A stretch of DNA of 64,000 bases from Entophlyctis helioformis (GCA_025526915.1 JAHLKH010000095.1:1-64000); one strand, 5' to 3'. Shown: positions 37,446 to 48,242, counted from the stretch's first letter. Made by a program: numbers and translations. Notes: generated by a model not told the origin, from the letters alone.

Positions 37446-40156
37446 ATGGGAAAGCCAAAGACCAAGACAGACTCTGCCGGCACACAGCAGTCCTTGGTGA
37501 GGATGGAGTGTCATGGAATGCAGCCACTTTTGGCTTACATCTGGACATGCCATCGCAGTCCTCGCAACGCGTAGGCTCGGTTGCGGGACTGCTTCGCCGC
37601 AACACCGGGTTTGAGACGCCGCCTGTCCAGCAGCCAAAGAAGCAAGGCTCCATCAGTGCCCAGACGGCGCTCTCAACCAACCAAATCTCGGGACAGCCTC
37701 AGAACCAGACACAGCTGAGCCAGCACGCAGCCGCTCAGCTGCAGAGCATGTTCTCACCTGATGGAGCAGGCTTGGTTAGCGACCCAGCTGATATGGAGAC
37801 TGTCAAAGTGCCACACATTCCGGTCGATGAGCGGCTCAAGCATCTGCTCATTCAGCCGCACGAGTGCGAGACCATCATGACTGCCATCAAGTCGTCCAAG
37901 CACAACGTCGCAATGCAAGTCAACTCCACATATCGAATATGCTCGTTCATGTCTGACGAGCAATCTCACCGTCCCATGCACAGTGATATCCTTCGAAGGC
38001 AGTTCAAGCTCATGCCACCACCGCCGCCACCTAGCCACATCTTGCTGTGCAGGCCAAGCCAGATCCCTGCACGGCCAAAAAAGTACGACAGACACGCCGA
38101 AGACGTGCAGATGCGCGACGTGATACTCTCACAGTACCTGCTCGACGCCACATGATATCCTTTTTGCACCTCCTGTCATCATGTCTCGTTGTTTTGCATG
38201 CTTGCAATGCCAGATCACGCCAGACGAATGCTGCCCTTGACAGCTCCTCTACTTTTGTGTATAACTTGGGCATGTCGCCATTGCAGTGCTCGATCTGGCT
38301 CACTATTTTCAAGAAAGCACACGACCAGTACATCAGTAAGCGTCGCCCGCCTCCTTTTGACCCATCGTTGCATATGTGCTGCTGATCCACTATTATTCAA
38401 GGCCAAGCCAAACACAGCGGCCCAAAGTGCGACCCCGACTCTTGCTTTACTATCTTCAAAACCACGCTTCTCGAGCTAGTCAATGTTGCCGGCAAGCCAA
38501 TGTTCTCGATCAACGAAACAAAGCAGTTGGTGGATTACATTGTGCAAAGGTGAGTGGTGGCTGCCCATCGCCCGCCAAGAATGCGGTGCCATCTTACACG
38601 GCGTTACACCGACAGTTATGGCCAGCATGTGCGGCTGGTTACGTATGCGTTCACCATGCCGCAAGACGTGCAGATCGATCCTGTGAGCAAGACGCTCGAG
38701 TTTTACAACGCGCCACCGATACAGATCCCTCCAGAGCCGTTTCCACAGGCAACACCACCACAGACACCGCCGCAGCCATCATTGTCATCAGCATCGTCGA
38801 CCGCCATCCCAACACTCCATGCGACCATACTGCCAGCACAGGTGCAAGTGTCGCCCTATGCAACGGCTGGGCGTTTCTTCCACTCGCCCAGGGCATCCCA
38901 GCCGACAAGTGGGACGAGTACTGCCGCAAAGAAGACGAGCGACGGCGGATCGCTCGTGCGGCAGAAGAAGAAGCCAAGGAGTCTGCGCGGCTTCAAGTGC
39001 TTGCCGAAGCCAAATCCAAGGCGGATGCCGAGCGTGCGGCCATTTTGCTTCAGGCACAGTGTAAGTCGGCTGATCGAACGAGCCTTTCGAGATCGGCGTT
39101 ACGACAGTGCTGACAAGCATGACCAACATGACCAACATGGCAGTGGATGCTGAAAAGGCGCTGTGTGCACCGTTCCAGGAACTGCCACCGGCCGCTGTTC
39201 CCAAGCCGACATTCGAGACGCTGTTCCGCAAGCCGCGTACAATGAGTGTTCAGCAAATCCAATCGTCTGGCGATGGGGCTGCAGGCGACAGCGAGACAGA
39301 TCCGCAGGCATCTTCAGGGAGGCATGCACCTGCTACATTTGCTGCTACTGCAGGCCTTCCAGGAGCGGCAGGCGTTGCAACCGGGGCGGGCGGCCAAGGA
39401 CCCACTGGCCATGGAAGCATCCAGCGAAGTGGCACACAGCCATTTCAGGGCAAGCCAGCGGCGCAAGGCGGCCCACAAAGTAGTGCCCAACAGCAGCAAC
39501 AGCAGCAGCATGTTGGCGCGCAAGCAGCAGTGGCTGCTGATACGCGTGCCACTGTTGCATTTGCGTCTCAAGGGCCAAACCGGCCATCTGGCATTGGATC
39601 GACCGTAGCACAGCAGCAGCAGCAGCAGCAGCCGACCAATGTGTTGGGCAGTGATTCAAAGCAGCAGTTGACTCGCGAGCCTGATCAGCAGACATTGCCG
39701 GCGAGCGGAGACTCTGCGCAGCCAGGCGCAAAAGACAAAGAGGCCAGCGAAGTGATTCCATTGGACGCGCCTATAAGCCGTGCCGATCTGGCACAGATTG
39801 TCGCATCCAACATCTCGACGGCGCTCACGGACCTCATTCAGACGCTACTGGTACGCATGGATGCACAGAGCAGCCAGGTGCAGGGCCGCATCGATCGGCT
39901 GCAGGCGGCCATCCAAGCACGCGAGGACGAGCGGACTGCACGCGAGAAGGAGAAGGAGGAGGCGGCGGCAGCAGCAGCGGCAGCAGCGGCCGAGGCATCT
40001 GCAGCAGCTGCCATTGCGTCTGTTGGCAACCTGACTGCAGCTGGCGGGGCTGGCGCCGGCGGAAAGGACCACCACGGCAAGGAGTCGCGCGGCAACGCCA
40101 AGAAGCCCGCAGCCAACTCCAAAGACACGCGCATCACGTCTGGCACTCGCAAGTGA
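37446..40156 (+). CDS. CFAP119: CLAMP-domain (C1a-32/CFAP119-like) flagellar central-pair protein
   Basis: Predicted 773 aa. Exons: 37446-37496, 37559-38154, 38253-38335, 38402-38549, 38616-38841, 38892-39060, 39108-40156. The CLAMP domain, named for the C1a-32 subunit of the Chlamydomonas central pair, is assembled from exons 2-5: MRDVILSQYLLDAT, SPLQCSIWLTIFKKAH, CFTIFKTTLLELV, FSINETKQLVDYIV, YGQHVRLVTYAFT. A Glu/Arg/Ala-rich helix (KEDERRRIARAAEEEAKE) follows, then a long Gln/Ala/Gly-rich tail with a coiled coil near residue 710. The join between exons 2 and 3 needs an AT-AC intron. CABCOCO1 shares the CLAMP domain and is an alternative name. Exon 2 may hide a further intron near 37917. 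Confidence 0.72.
38155..38252 (+). other. Putative U12-type AT-AC intron
   Basis: A 98-nt intron begins ATATCCTTT (38155-38163), the full U12 AT-AC donor consensus, contains GCCCTTGAC (38233-38241; consensus TTCCTTRAC), and ends AC at 38251-38252, 12 nt after the branch adenosine. Removing it joins DATC to FVYNLGM in frame; without it the frame stops at TGA 38153. Confidence 0.75.
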
Positions 40157-40253
40157 TGTGCAGTGTGTTGTGTTGTGTTGTGCCTGTGGTCGGCCAATGA
40201 ACCAAAAACGCCCCCCAACCTTGCCCATCCGACCAATAACGCCACACGACAAC

Positions 40254-42076
40254 ATGCGAGCAAAACATCGAGGAGCAGCGCTGCGCCGGACGGTGCTGTG
40301 GACATTGCTGGCTGCGCTGCTGTCGCTGTTTGTGGCCATTCCAGGCAAGCGCCTCTGTCCCGCTGGCCGTCTTCTGCAGCTGCGCTAGGCCGTCCATGCG
40401 GCCGTGTGCAGACGGCCGTCTGTTGCCACAAACAAGCCGTCTGCTCGGCAGCCGTGTGATGGATGCCGCCAGCCAGCGAGTGCGCCTGTGTGGGCGAGCG
40501 AGCGAGCGAGCAAACGTACTGACATGCGGCCCGTTGCACGCCTGCAGCCAACGCACAGCGAGGAGCCGCGCCGGGAGCCCAAGTGTCGCAGTCCACCAGT
40601 GAGTCTTGCCACGGCGCCTGCTGCCTGCTGCCTGCTGTGTGTGCCTGCTGTGCGGACACTGGCCAGCCAAAGCACAGCAAAGCAAAGCACCGACGCTGAC
40701 CGCCGCCTGTTGCACAGCATTCTCGTTCACGGTGCAGCCCGTCGGCTTCACGGCGCCAGGCCCGGTGGTTGCAGCCACCACGGCATCCATCACGCTGCGC
40801 TGGACGACAGACACCTGCGCGGGCGCTACCGACGGCCGCGGCAACGCCGTCAACAGCGGCACGCCTCGCCGCATCAACGGCCAGTGCTTCGACTCCAACA
40901 ACAGGAACATCATCATCGACGACACCAGGACCTTTCCGCAGGGCCTGTCGGCGCTGTCTCTGCGGAGAGGCATTGGCAGCAACAGCCCCGAGCAGTACGA
41001 TCTGCTCAAGTCGGTGACCAACTCGCCGGTGAGACGCCACCTTGCGCACATCTGCTGTGCCTCTGCTCGCTCGACTGCCTCGAGTGCCTCGATGCTTCTG
41101 TTGTCGCTGTGGCCGTGCCTGCACGGCCGTGCATTGGACTGTGCGCATGCCAGCGGTTGTGCGCCTGTCGACGGCTGGTTGCCACTGGAGGCGCCGACGG
41201 GGAAGGAGTTGACGCAAACTCCGCCTCATGTCTGGGTGTACTCCTGTGCGGCCATGTGCGGCCCTGTGTGGTGGTGGCACCAACAACGCGTTGCACGCCA
41301 CATCCAGCGACAATCTCCGTTGTGGCTGCCTGCCAACCGCACTCCAACGTCATCGTGCTCACTCTCTGTCATCCATCTAGGCGCTCGCTGGTGTTGCCAG
41401 AACCATCACCATCACCAACCTGAACCAGTACCCTTCAGACTACTATTCTCTCTATGTCGCCGCAACAGACTCGCGTGGCAACCTTATTCAGGGCCAGTCG
41501 CCGTTCTTTGCCATTAGAAACGTAGAAGAGCTTCCCAGAATTGGTAAGCCATGCAGCTCATCACCACGGCTTGCCGTTTCTGTCGCTGTATGCCAACCAT
41601 TGCTTGCCATGCCAGGATCGATGCAACTCTGGAGCCCTCTGGACGGCTCGTATTGGCTCGCGAATGCCGAATACCGTGTTCGCTGGGAGCTGCTTCCTCT
41701 GGCAACCGTCCCCGACTATTTCAACGTCGATCTGCTCACAGCCGACGGCCAGTTCATTGCGCGCCTGCTCGAAACCGTGCCGCCCAACACCGGCGACGTT
41801 CTTCTTGGCGAGTCGCGTCCGCTCAATTATACCATCTGGTCCATCGACCCTGCTCTCCGCAACAAGCGGTTCAAGCTCTTTGTCACGGGCGTGTTTGTTG
41901 TCGGCGGCGTTGTGCAGCCCATTACCGAAGCCAACCCGCAGGTCACGTCCGGCGTGTTCTTTGTTGGGCCGGTCAAGCCCAAGACGTCTGCTGCGTTTGG
42001 GTCGTCGAAACAGATGGTGCCCGTGTCCGCTGCCGCACTCGCGATCCTTCTTTCTCTTGCTACAGCATTTTTGTAA
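40254..42076 (+). CDS. KRE9/KNH-family GPI-anchored wall protein
   Basis: Predicted 341-aa secreted protein. Exons: 40254-40344, 40718-41028, 41381-41543, 41616-42076; phases 1, 0, 1. N-terminal signal peptide with core TVLWTLLAALLSLFVAIP. An Ig-like domain of the Kre9/KNH1 type follows: GPVVAATTASITLRWTTD in the first half, and IRNVEELPRIGSMQLWSPLD then YWLANAEYRVRWELLP in the second. The C-terminal hydrophobic end (VPVSAAALAILLSLATAFL) after a small-residue region suggests a GPI signal. Such proteins take part in beta-1,6-glucan or wall-matrix assembly. The first intron starts GC (CCAG|GCAAGC) rather than GT. The two long introns (373 and 352 bp) are GC-rich without recognisable genes. Confidence 0.82.
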
Positions 42077-42148
42077 ACTCTCCGTCCAACTCTCTATCAT
42101 CACTATCCCTCCCTTTTTGTTACGCCTCGCTCCTTCTTGGAGTCTCTT

Positions 42149-42150
<2 letters not shown>

Positions 42151-42181
<31 letters not shown>
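42151..42181. repeat. (TC)n microsatellite
   Basis: About 15 TC dinucleotides in the 155-bp spacer between the KRE9-like stop and the convergent AlkB-fusion stop. Confidence 0.95.
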
Positions 42182-42185
<4 letters not shown>

Positions 42186-42231
42186 GACAGATTAAATCAT
42201 TGCCTTTATCGTATCTCTGGCACCTGCTCGT

Positions 42232-43902
42232 TTATTCCACCGGTCCATCTCCTGCTGCTGGCACTTCTGGCACTGCTGGCACTGCTGGCGGCGAGCAAGC
42301 GATCACATCAAAGCCTGCCCCATACGCGCCGTCCCAGTCAAACTCGCTTGTCTGATTCTCCAACGAGAATCCGATGATCATGCTCTCAACTTGCACCGCA
42401 TCTGTCGTAACCTTCTTGGCCGTCTCGCGCGTCTTGCCTGTGGCACCTTGTCCATAGATCAGCCCGTCGCTCGTGCTGAACGTGCCGATGCTGCGGAACG
42501 TCAGAGAGATCCGTCCGTATCCAATCTGGCTGCTCGGCCCGGTGTTGCTTCCATCCGCCCCGGTCTCAGCAGCGGTTGCGTCCGAAGCGGTTGCCTCATC
42601 GTGCGGCGACATGTGCTGGTGCTGCTTGTCTTGCGCAATCCCGTGCAGCCACTTGGCATTCGTCTCTGGACCCATCACAAACAGCGAGTTATGCGGCAGG
42701 GCGAACCGCTGCGTTTTGCGTGGCGTGCCCTTGGGCAGTCGTTGACCTGGCTGGCCCGTATGCCCCGCACTGTCGCGTTTGGTGTGGAGCACCATGACAC
42801 GCTCAGCACCCAGCGACATGTTGACAATCGCGGTTCCGCGCACAACGTCCAATGTCTTGTCGGAATGCTCGCTGATAAAGTCCGAGCCGTCTCTGTAGAG
42901 CTGGATGAGCACGTGGTTGAGAGATTGGCCGATGCTCTGTTCAATGACGGCACGGATGCGGTCCACTGTCGGCGTGAATGGCGTAAGCACTGGCTGCTCA
43001 TCTGCTGGATGGCGGTACACTGGGAATGCTCGCACGCCAGTGAGTGGATCTACATCAACCGTGCCCTGCACGGCAACAAGACGCGGCACAGGCCCGCCGC
43101 GGTGCAGCATCTCCTGCCAGGCGACTTCGCTGCGCAGATCGCTGAATGCAGTCGCGCCAAGATCCGGTGGCAGGACGTCAAGAAGCAGCCGCGAGTCGCC
43201 CGAGCCGTAGACATGCGCAGCTGGCTTCCCGATCAGATCAGCAAGGCTCACGACACGGCCGTAGAACTGATCGATGGTTGCCAGTGCTTCGAGATGCTTG
43301 CTCCACGACGTCCATCCAAGGCAGTCTCTCAGAACCAAGACTTGGAAGCCGAGAAAGAATGCATCTGCTGCCGTCGCAAGCACACTTGACGTTGACAGGT
43401 TGCCACACAGCACAATCCGTTGAATGCCGCGAGCCTTGAGATCCGCCTCGAGCGATGTGTCGGTAAAGGCCGACAGCCACCCCTTGTCCATCACGGTGTC
43501 AACGCTGTGGCTGATGAGTCGAGCCACATCGGGATGAAAGTCGCTGCCCGGGGTGTTGGGCTCGCAGCATGGCGGACTGGACGATGACCCGGCCAGAGAG
43601 CCCGCCAGCAGGCCGCTGTTCAAGGGGGCTCGTGCGTAGCGCTCGCCAGCAGGCCGCTGCACAGTCTTTGGGTCTCGCTTGACGTCGTCGTAGACCGACC
43701 TGACCCAGACGACGTGTGAGCTGCTGCCGTTGCCGGTGGATGTGCCCGAGCGAACGACGGCGAGCAGATTGGACAGGCTGCGCTCCAGCTCGCCCACGTG
43801 CACAAACTTGGCCTTGAGGAAGCCGTCTGGCTGCAGAAAGTCGTTCTGCATGTCCAGAGCCACCACCGCCGCATGGCCGTCGAGGATGCCAGGGGAGGCC
43901 AT
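42232..43902 (-). CDS. Isochorismatase-like hydrolase fused to AlkB-type 2-oxoglutarate/Fe(II) dioxygenase
   Basis: Single-exon 556-aa two-domain protein. Residues 8-235 are a cysteine-hydrolase/isochorismatase fold: VALDMQNDFLQPDG with the catalytic Asp, DKGWLSAFTDTSLEADL with the Lys, and GNLSTSSVLATAADAFFLGF; Ser stands where many relatives have the nucleophilic Cys. Residues 245 to 500 form an AlkB domain: NHVLIQLYRDGSDFISEHSD gives the HxD iron ligands, WLHGIAQD the distal His, and YGRISLTFRSI the arginines that bind 2-oxoglutarate. A Gln/Gly tail follows. Fusions of this type are known in other fungi; the substrate (nucleic acid or protein) is unknown. Start ATG 43900-43902, only 34 bp from the F-box gene start. 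Confidence 0.9.
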   Translation of the reverse strand: MASPGILDGHAAVVALDMQNDFLQPDGFLKAKFVHVGELERSLSNLLAVVRSGTSTGNGSSSHVVWVRSVYDDVKRDPKTVQRPAGERYARAPLNSGLLAGSLAGSSSSPPCCEPNTPGSDFHPDVARLISHSVDTVMDKGWLSAFTDTSLEADLKARGIQRIVLCGNLSTSSVLATAADAFFLGFQVLVLRDCLGWTSWSKHLEALATIDQFYGRVVSLADLIGKPAAHVYGSGDSRLLLDVLPPDLGATAFSDLRSEVAWQEMLHRGGPVPRLVAVQGTVDVDPLTGVRAFPVYRHPADEQPVLTPFTPTVDRIRAVIEQSIGQSLNHVLIQLYRDGSDFISEHSDKTLDVVRGTAIVNMSLGAERVMVLHTKRDSAGHTGQPGQRLPKGTPRKTQRFALPHNSLFVMGPETNAKWLHGIAQDKQHQHMSPHDEATASDATAAETGADGSNTGPSSQIGYGRISLTFRSIGTFSTSDGLIYGQGATGKTRETAKKVTTDAVQVESMIIGFSLENQTSEFDWDGAYGAGFDVIACSPPAVPAVPEVPAAGDGPVE

Positions 43903-43936
43903 CGGTTGACGATGTTTCGCCAACAACGGATTCGCG

Positions 43937-45639
43937 ATGGAGGACGACGATGCGCCAGAGCCGCTGAGGTCGAGACGTGTGTCGGCTGGCAGCCACGAGC
44001 AGCGACGGCAGCAGCAGCATCAACAGCAGCAGCAGCACCAACAGCTACTGCTGCTCCCCTCACCTTCGCCTTCGCCATCGCCGCTGCCTACACCCTCGGC
44101 AGCAGCGTTTGTGCCGCCCGAGCTGCTCTGGCTGATTGTTGATGCGCTGCCGCTGGATCCGCTGCTCGCCGAGCCCGGATCTGCCTGTGCACGGCAAGCG
44201 CCGACCCACAGACAACTCGCTGCGCTCGCTGCCGTCAGCCGCCACTGGTTCAGAGCGATATCTCCGCTGCTGTGGATGCACGCGGTGCTCAAGCCGCAGT
44301 TTCTGGCGTCAAGCTCGTTTCCACCGTGGGCACAGGCGATGCTGACGGACGACCACGTCCTGGGCAGTCTGCTGCGCCGAAACACTCGCATGTTCAGTGC
44401 ACACCAAGCGATCCGCCCCGTGCGTGACCAGTCGGAGCCTGTCTGGCCATGCTCACGCAGATCCTCGACCATGCTCGCTGCTCGGGCCTGTCGCTGTCTG
44501 GCATCCGTATCTCGCCAGATGTCCTCGCGTCGTCACTGGCGTCGCCGCATCTGCAGTCGCTCCATCTCGCCAACACCAGCCTGGACACTCGCATCCTTCG
44601 GTCTGCAGTCATTCCGCAGTGCACTCGCCTGTCACGGATCGCCCTCGACGGCGTGCCTGGCATCGACGATCTTGTCGTCATGGCCATTGCGCACTCGTGC
44701 CCTGCACTCACGTCGGTCGCATTCGCCTCATGTCCAATGGTCACCGATCTGGGCATCAAGGCCATCGCAGAGTCGTGCCCACTGCTCACCCATGTCGACA
44801 TGAGCGGAACCAACATCACAGTCGCCGCCGTGTTCGCCATCTCTGATCGGCGTGGCTCGCAGATTGTCCACCTGTCCATTGCCGGATGTCCGTTGCGCAA
44901 GGCCGACGCCAACATGCTTGCTGCTGCACTCGTCGATCTGACTGGGCTCGTGTCGCTCAATGTCTCGTGCATGTCGGCTGGATGGACTGCCCTGTCAGCC
45001 GCGTCCGTGCCACAAACACCCATCGTGCTCTCTCTCGCCCAGGACTCCTTTGAACCAGACACGTCAGACGCCTCCTCGGCCTCGGCGTGGCTGGCAACAC
45101 AGTTTCCGCATTTGGAAACGCTGCATGTCGGGTTCATGGAGTGTCCAGACGAGATGGACTGTCGTCGTCTGTTCGGCCGGCTCCACGGCCTGCGGTCGCT
45201 CTGGTTCCCCGACTCGTTTTCCCTCACGCCACGCTCTCTGCGATGCATTCTGGACAGATGTCGCAATCTTACTCATCTGCACCTTCCGAGCCTGTCGCCT
45301 GCCCTCTCGCCGCTCCTCTCGACACTGCCACCATCGGCGCTGCTGCAGATCCCGTCAAAATGCACGCGTCTGCGCATGTTGTCGCTCGTCGGCCACACAG
45401 TCTCTGCCGACGTTCTGCGATCCATTGCGCTCGGCTGTTTGCATCTGGTCGAGCTCGACATTTCACTGACGAGACGCGTCGATCCGCCCATCACCCGAGA
45501 CGTGCTGTTTGAGTTTGTGGCCGGCGCTCCTCGGCTCGAGGTGCTCCGCATGGCTGGAAGGGGCTTTGATGCCAAGTTTGTCCGTCCTCTACAACGCGTT
45601 TATCCACATGTGCATTTTGACCTGTTCTTGCAAAGCTAG
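43937..45639 (+). CDS. F-box and leucine-rich-repeat protein
   Basis: Predicted 553-aa SCF substrate adaptor of the AMN1/GRR1 type. Exons 43937-44419 and 44461-45639, separated by an unusually short 41-nt intron (donor GTGCGT, acceptor CACGCAG, phase 0). The first 60 residues are Gln-rich with a Ser-Pro repeat. The F-box spans FVPPELLWLIVDALPLDPLL to AAVSRHWFRAISPLLW. LRRs follow: LQSLHLANTSL, LTSVAFASCPMVTDLGIKAI, LTHVDMSGTNIT, LVSLNVSCM, LETLHVGFM, LRSLWFPDSF, LTHLHLPSLS, LRMLSLVGHTVS, LVELDISLT. Target unknown. Divergent from the AlkB fusion. Confidence 0.85.
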
Positions 45640-45733
45640 CTTCGACATGTTCATAGTACCAATTAATCCATGTAATGCCCAGTATCAGCAGTGTTCATTG
45701 GGGGAGAGCGGCTGGGATGCTTCGAGGGCATGT

Positions 45734-46324
45734 TTACTGCACAAGACGCACTTGGGTCTCGTTTGGATCAAAGTCGGCCAGCGACGCGTAGCACTTTTCT
45801 ACGGCAAAGAGCTGTGCAAGGGTCAGGCAAGGCCCATACTCCTGGTCGTCCTTGTCGGTATCTTTTCGAGACGCGACACAAGCATTGCGTGGTCAGATTC
45901 GCACGCTGCGCAATGGATCTGGCCCTCGCTTGGCCAACGTGTCTCACGGACGTCACGCACCTGGCATGCCACTGTGGGAAGAAGATGCCAAGGCGGACGA
46001 TGCAGCCGATGCAGTCGATGCAGTCGATGCAGTCGATGAAGGCGGCACGGAAGACGTGTGGTGGGAAGTGCCATGACCATGGGTGTCGCAGTCTCGAGTG
46101 TCTGTGGACGAGCTGCGAGACACGGCATCGCTCCAGTCCAGCAGCGACGCCGAGTCCATCGACTCTGGATTGCCGCTGTCGTCATTGCTGTTGTCATCGC
46201 GCGCAGGTGCTGCAGACTCTGTCTCGCCGCGTGCGGCCTCGTGCACGGCAGCCGCTGATGGCCGCGCAGGCAGCCCCATCTTGTTGAGCAGCGCCATTGG
46301 ACGCAGCAGCCATTCAAGCATCAT
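45734..46324 (-). CDS. Hypothetical serine-rich small protein
   Basis: Predicted 163 aa, not recognised. Exons 45961-46324 and 45734-45861 (phase 1). The N-terminus (MMLEWLLRPMALLNKMGLP) is hydrophobic and amphipathic; the middle is Ser/Thr/Asp-rich low complexity; the second exon, which looks more conserved in composition, ends YGPCLTLAQLFAVEKCYASL followed by ADFDPNETQVRLVQ. The acceptor (CTCGAAAAG) is weak and was chosen by phase. Lies tail-to-tail with the F-box/LRR gene (94 bp). Confidence 0.55.
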
Positions 46325-46417
46325 GTCTCTGCAGTCTGTTCACAGCGGAGATGAGTGAATAGAGAGAGCGATAAGTGGTTCAATGAAGACTTAAAAACAA
46401 AAAGCGCAGGGCGGCCG

Positions 46418-48242
46418 TCAGATGACGGCCAGTGCAGAGCACCAAAGTATCACGAGGACGCCCAAAGTACAACAGAGTCGATCTGGTCGGCAGAAGTGGC
46501 GGATGCTGTCGACGCCGCCACTCGACGACAGATCGCCCGTTTCGCCGTTTGCGCCGCCACCCACGCCGCCAATGATGGGGATCGTCGACGCACGCACCAC
46601 GGTCGTCGTCGTGGTCGTTGTCTGTGTCTGGGACGAGTCGGGCGGATCGTTGCTGTCGTTTGATCCATCGCCTGGTGGCAAAGTCGATGTCGGCACAGAC
46701 GCAGACTCGGTCGGCGACACTGGCGGTGACGGGCTTGGCTGGCCAGCCGGAATGCCGTTAAACCCTTGTCCGTCACTGTTTTGGAGAACAAGCTTGATGG
46801 CGTTCAGCAGCTGCACGGTCTGGTACTGATCGTTGAGATCGTATGGCTTGCTGGCCTTGCCGGTCCAGATATAGCTGCAGTTCCAAGACGCTTCGCAGGT
46901 GGGCATCATGCCGGCAAGAGACGCGCCGAACGCCTTGGCGACCGATGGGCGATAGGTTGCGTTGGGTGCCATGCGGTACGCGTCTGCAAGCCCTTGCACA
47001 AACACGCCCTTGCCCCACCGCTCGTGAGCGCAGTCCATGCCAAAATCGCACAGCGTCTCGTACAGCACGCCTGGACGTGTAAAACCCTGTGGCTCAACGC
47101 TGCGGCCCTGCTGATCGTCGCCGAGGACAGCAATGTTGGCAATGGTGTTGGCGTTGGTGGTGAATCGGCCGAGACTGGCAGAGAGGAGCGCCGTGAGCTG
47201 CCCGACATAGGGATCGAGTGTGGTGGCCTGGTACAGAGTCGCCAGCGAGGTCATGAGCAGGCCAGCAGGAGCACTCCATTGCGCCCGCTGCACAGCGCAC
47301 TCGGCTGTGAGTCCCGCATACACCTCGAACGCGCTCGTGATGAGACCCGTCTCGGCCATCCAGTTGTACGTCCCATCCGCCCACTCCTTGTACGTGGTGT
47401 TGCCCGTCATCGCATACAGCTGCGCCGACAACGCCATGAATCCAGCATTGGTCGTGGACGACTTTGTTGCGTTGCGAGACGTGTCGGACGGATCCGTGAC
47501 AATGCCGCCTTTGCAGGTGGTGTTGCGCCAGCCGCTCAGCAGCTGCGTCCATGTGCCAACGGCAATCTCCTGGAACGTGGCAGACTGCGACGCGACCTGC
47601 GTGGCGACGCCAAAGATGTTGGCGCCACGCGAGGCCACAAGTGCCCAGAGAACCAGTTTGTCGTTGGTCTTGCCGTTCATGGATCGCTCCAGGTCCGCCA
47701 GATCGCCGCCCAGAAAGTCGCCCATCTCGTCGAAACTGGCGCTGCCGAGCGCATCTCTGAATGTGTCCAGGACCATGATGTCGTTTGCTGTGCGCAGATA
47801 CTCTACGATGGACTGCATGGGGTCGGTGCCTGTTAATTGTCTGTCATTTCCACAATCCGCTGGCGGGTCTAACGCGGCTGCTTACGGTCCAGATAAGTGC
47901 AGACTCGCCCCACATGTCAAGGGGCCGTCCAAAGGTGCCAAAGACGTTTGGCGTGTAGTGCTGAAAGAGTGCGGCGACAGCGTTGAGCTGCGCAACTCGA
48001 ACGGCCTCTGTCCATTTGGTAGACACAGACAAGAGTGAGCCAGATGGAAGGCAGCGACACTTTCGCCAAGGGATGGTTCACGCCTGCTGATGTCTGCACA
48101 AACCTCCGTCGCTGGGGTTGAGGGTCATTGCGTCGGCAGCCGCGCTGGTTGCCGCAAGCACTTGGAAAGGCTGGTCCAAGAGTGCAGCACACCACAGCCA
48201 ACAGAGCCCAGCTCGGATGGCAAGCGACGTTGTTGAGCGCAT
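46418..48242 (-). CDS. GH76-family (Dfg5/Dcw1-like) GPI-anchored wall protein
   Basis: Predicted 551 aa. Exons: 48104-48242, 47886-48007, 46418-47812 (phases 1 and 0). Signal peptide with core AGLCWLWCAALL. GH76 landmarks in order: FGRPLDMWGESALIWTSIVE across the second splice, QLLSGWRNTTCKGGI, STTNAGFMALSAQLYAMTGN, YNWMAETGLI, FEVYAGLTAEC. Many N-x-S/T sites, then a Pro/Ser/Thr stalk and a hydrophobic end (LGVLVILWCSALAVI) that suits GPI attachment. In fungi these proteins are thought to move GPI-mannan onto the wall glucan. The family's catalytic Asp-Asp pair appears as Asp-Lys (TNDKLVLW), so activity is doubtful. The acceptor at 47813 (CATGCAG) was chosen because nearer ones break phase. 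Confidence 0.83.

Noticed and set aside
38047..38154. GT-AG splice within the CLAMP exon (donor 38134, acceptor 38211)
   Set aside because: Phase-compatible but it removes the conserved QYLLDA segment; the AT-AC model keeps it and has full U12 signals.
39838..41313. 491-codon minus-strand frame
   Set aside because: Spans the 3' end of the CLAMP gene and the first exons and introns of the KRE9-like gene, with Arg/Ala-rich shadow composition and no recognisable domain.
47812..47831. Acceptor at 47830 (TTAACAG) for GH76 exon 3
   Set aside because: It needs phase 1 from a donor that is phase 0 and would break the frame; the acceptor at 47813 restores the conserved WGESALIWTSIVEY order.
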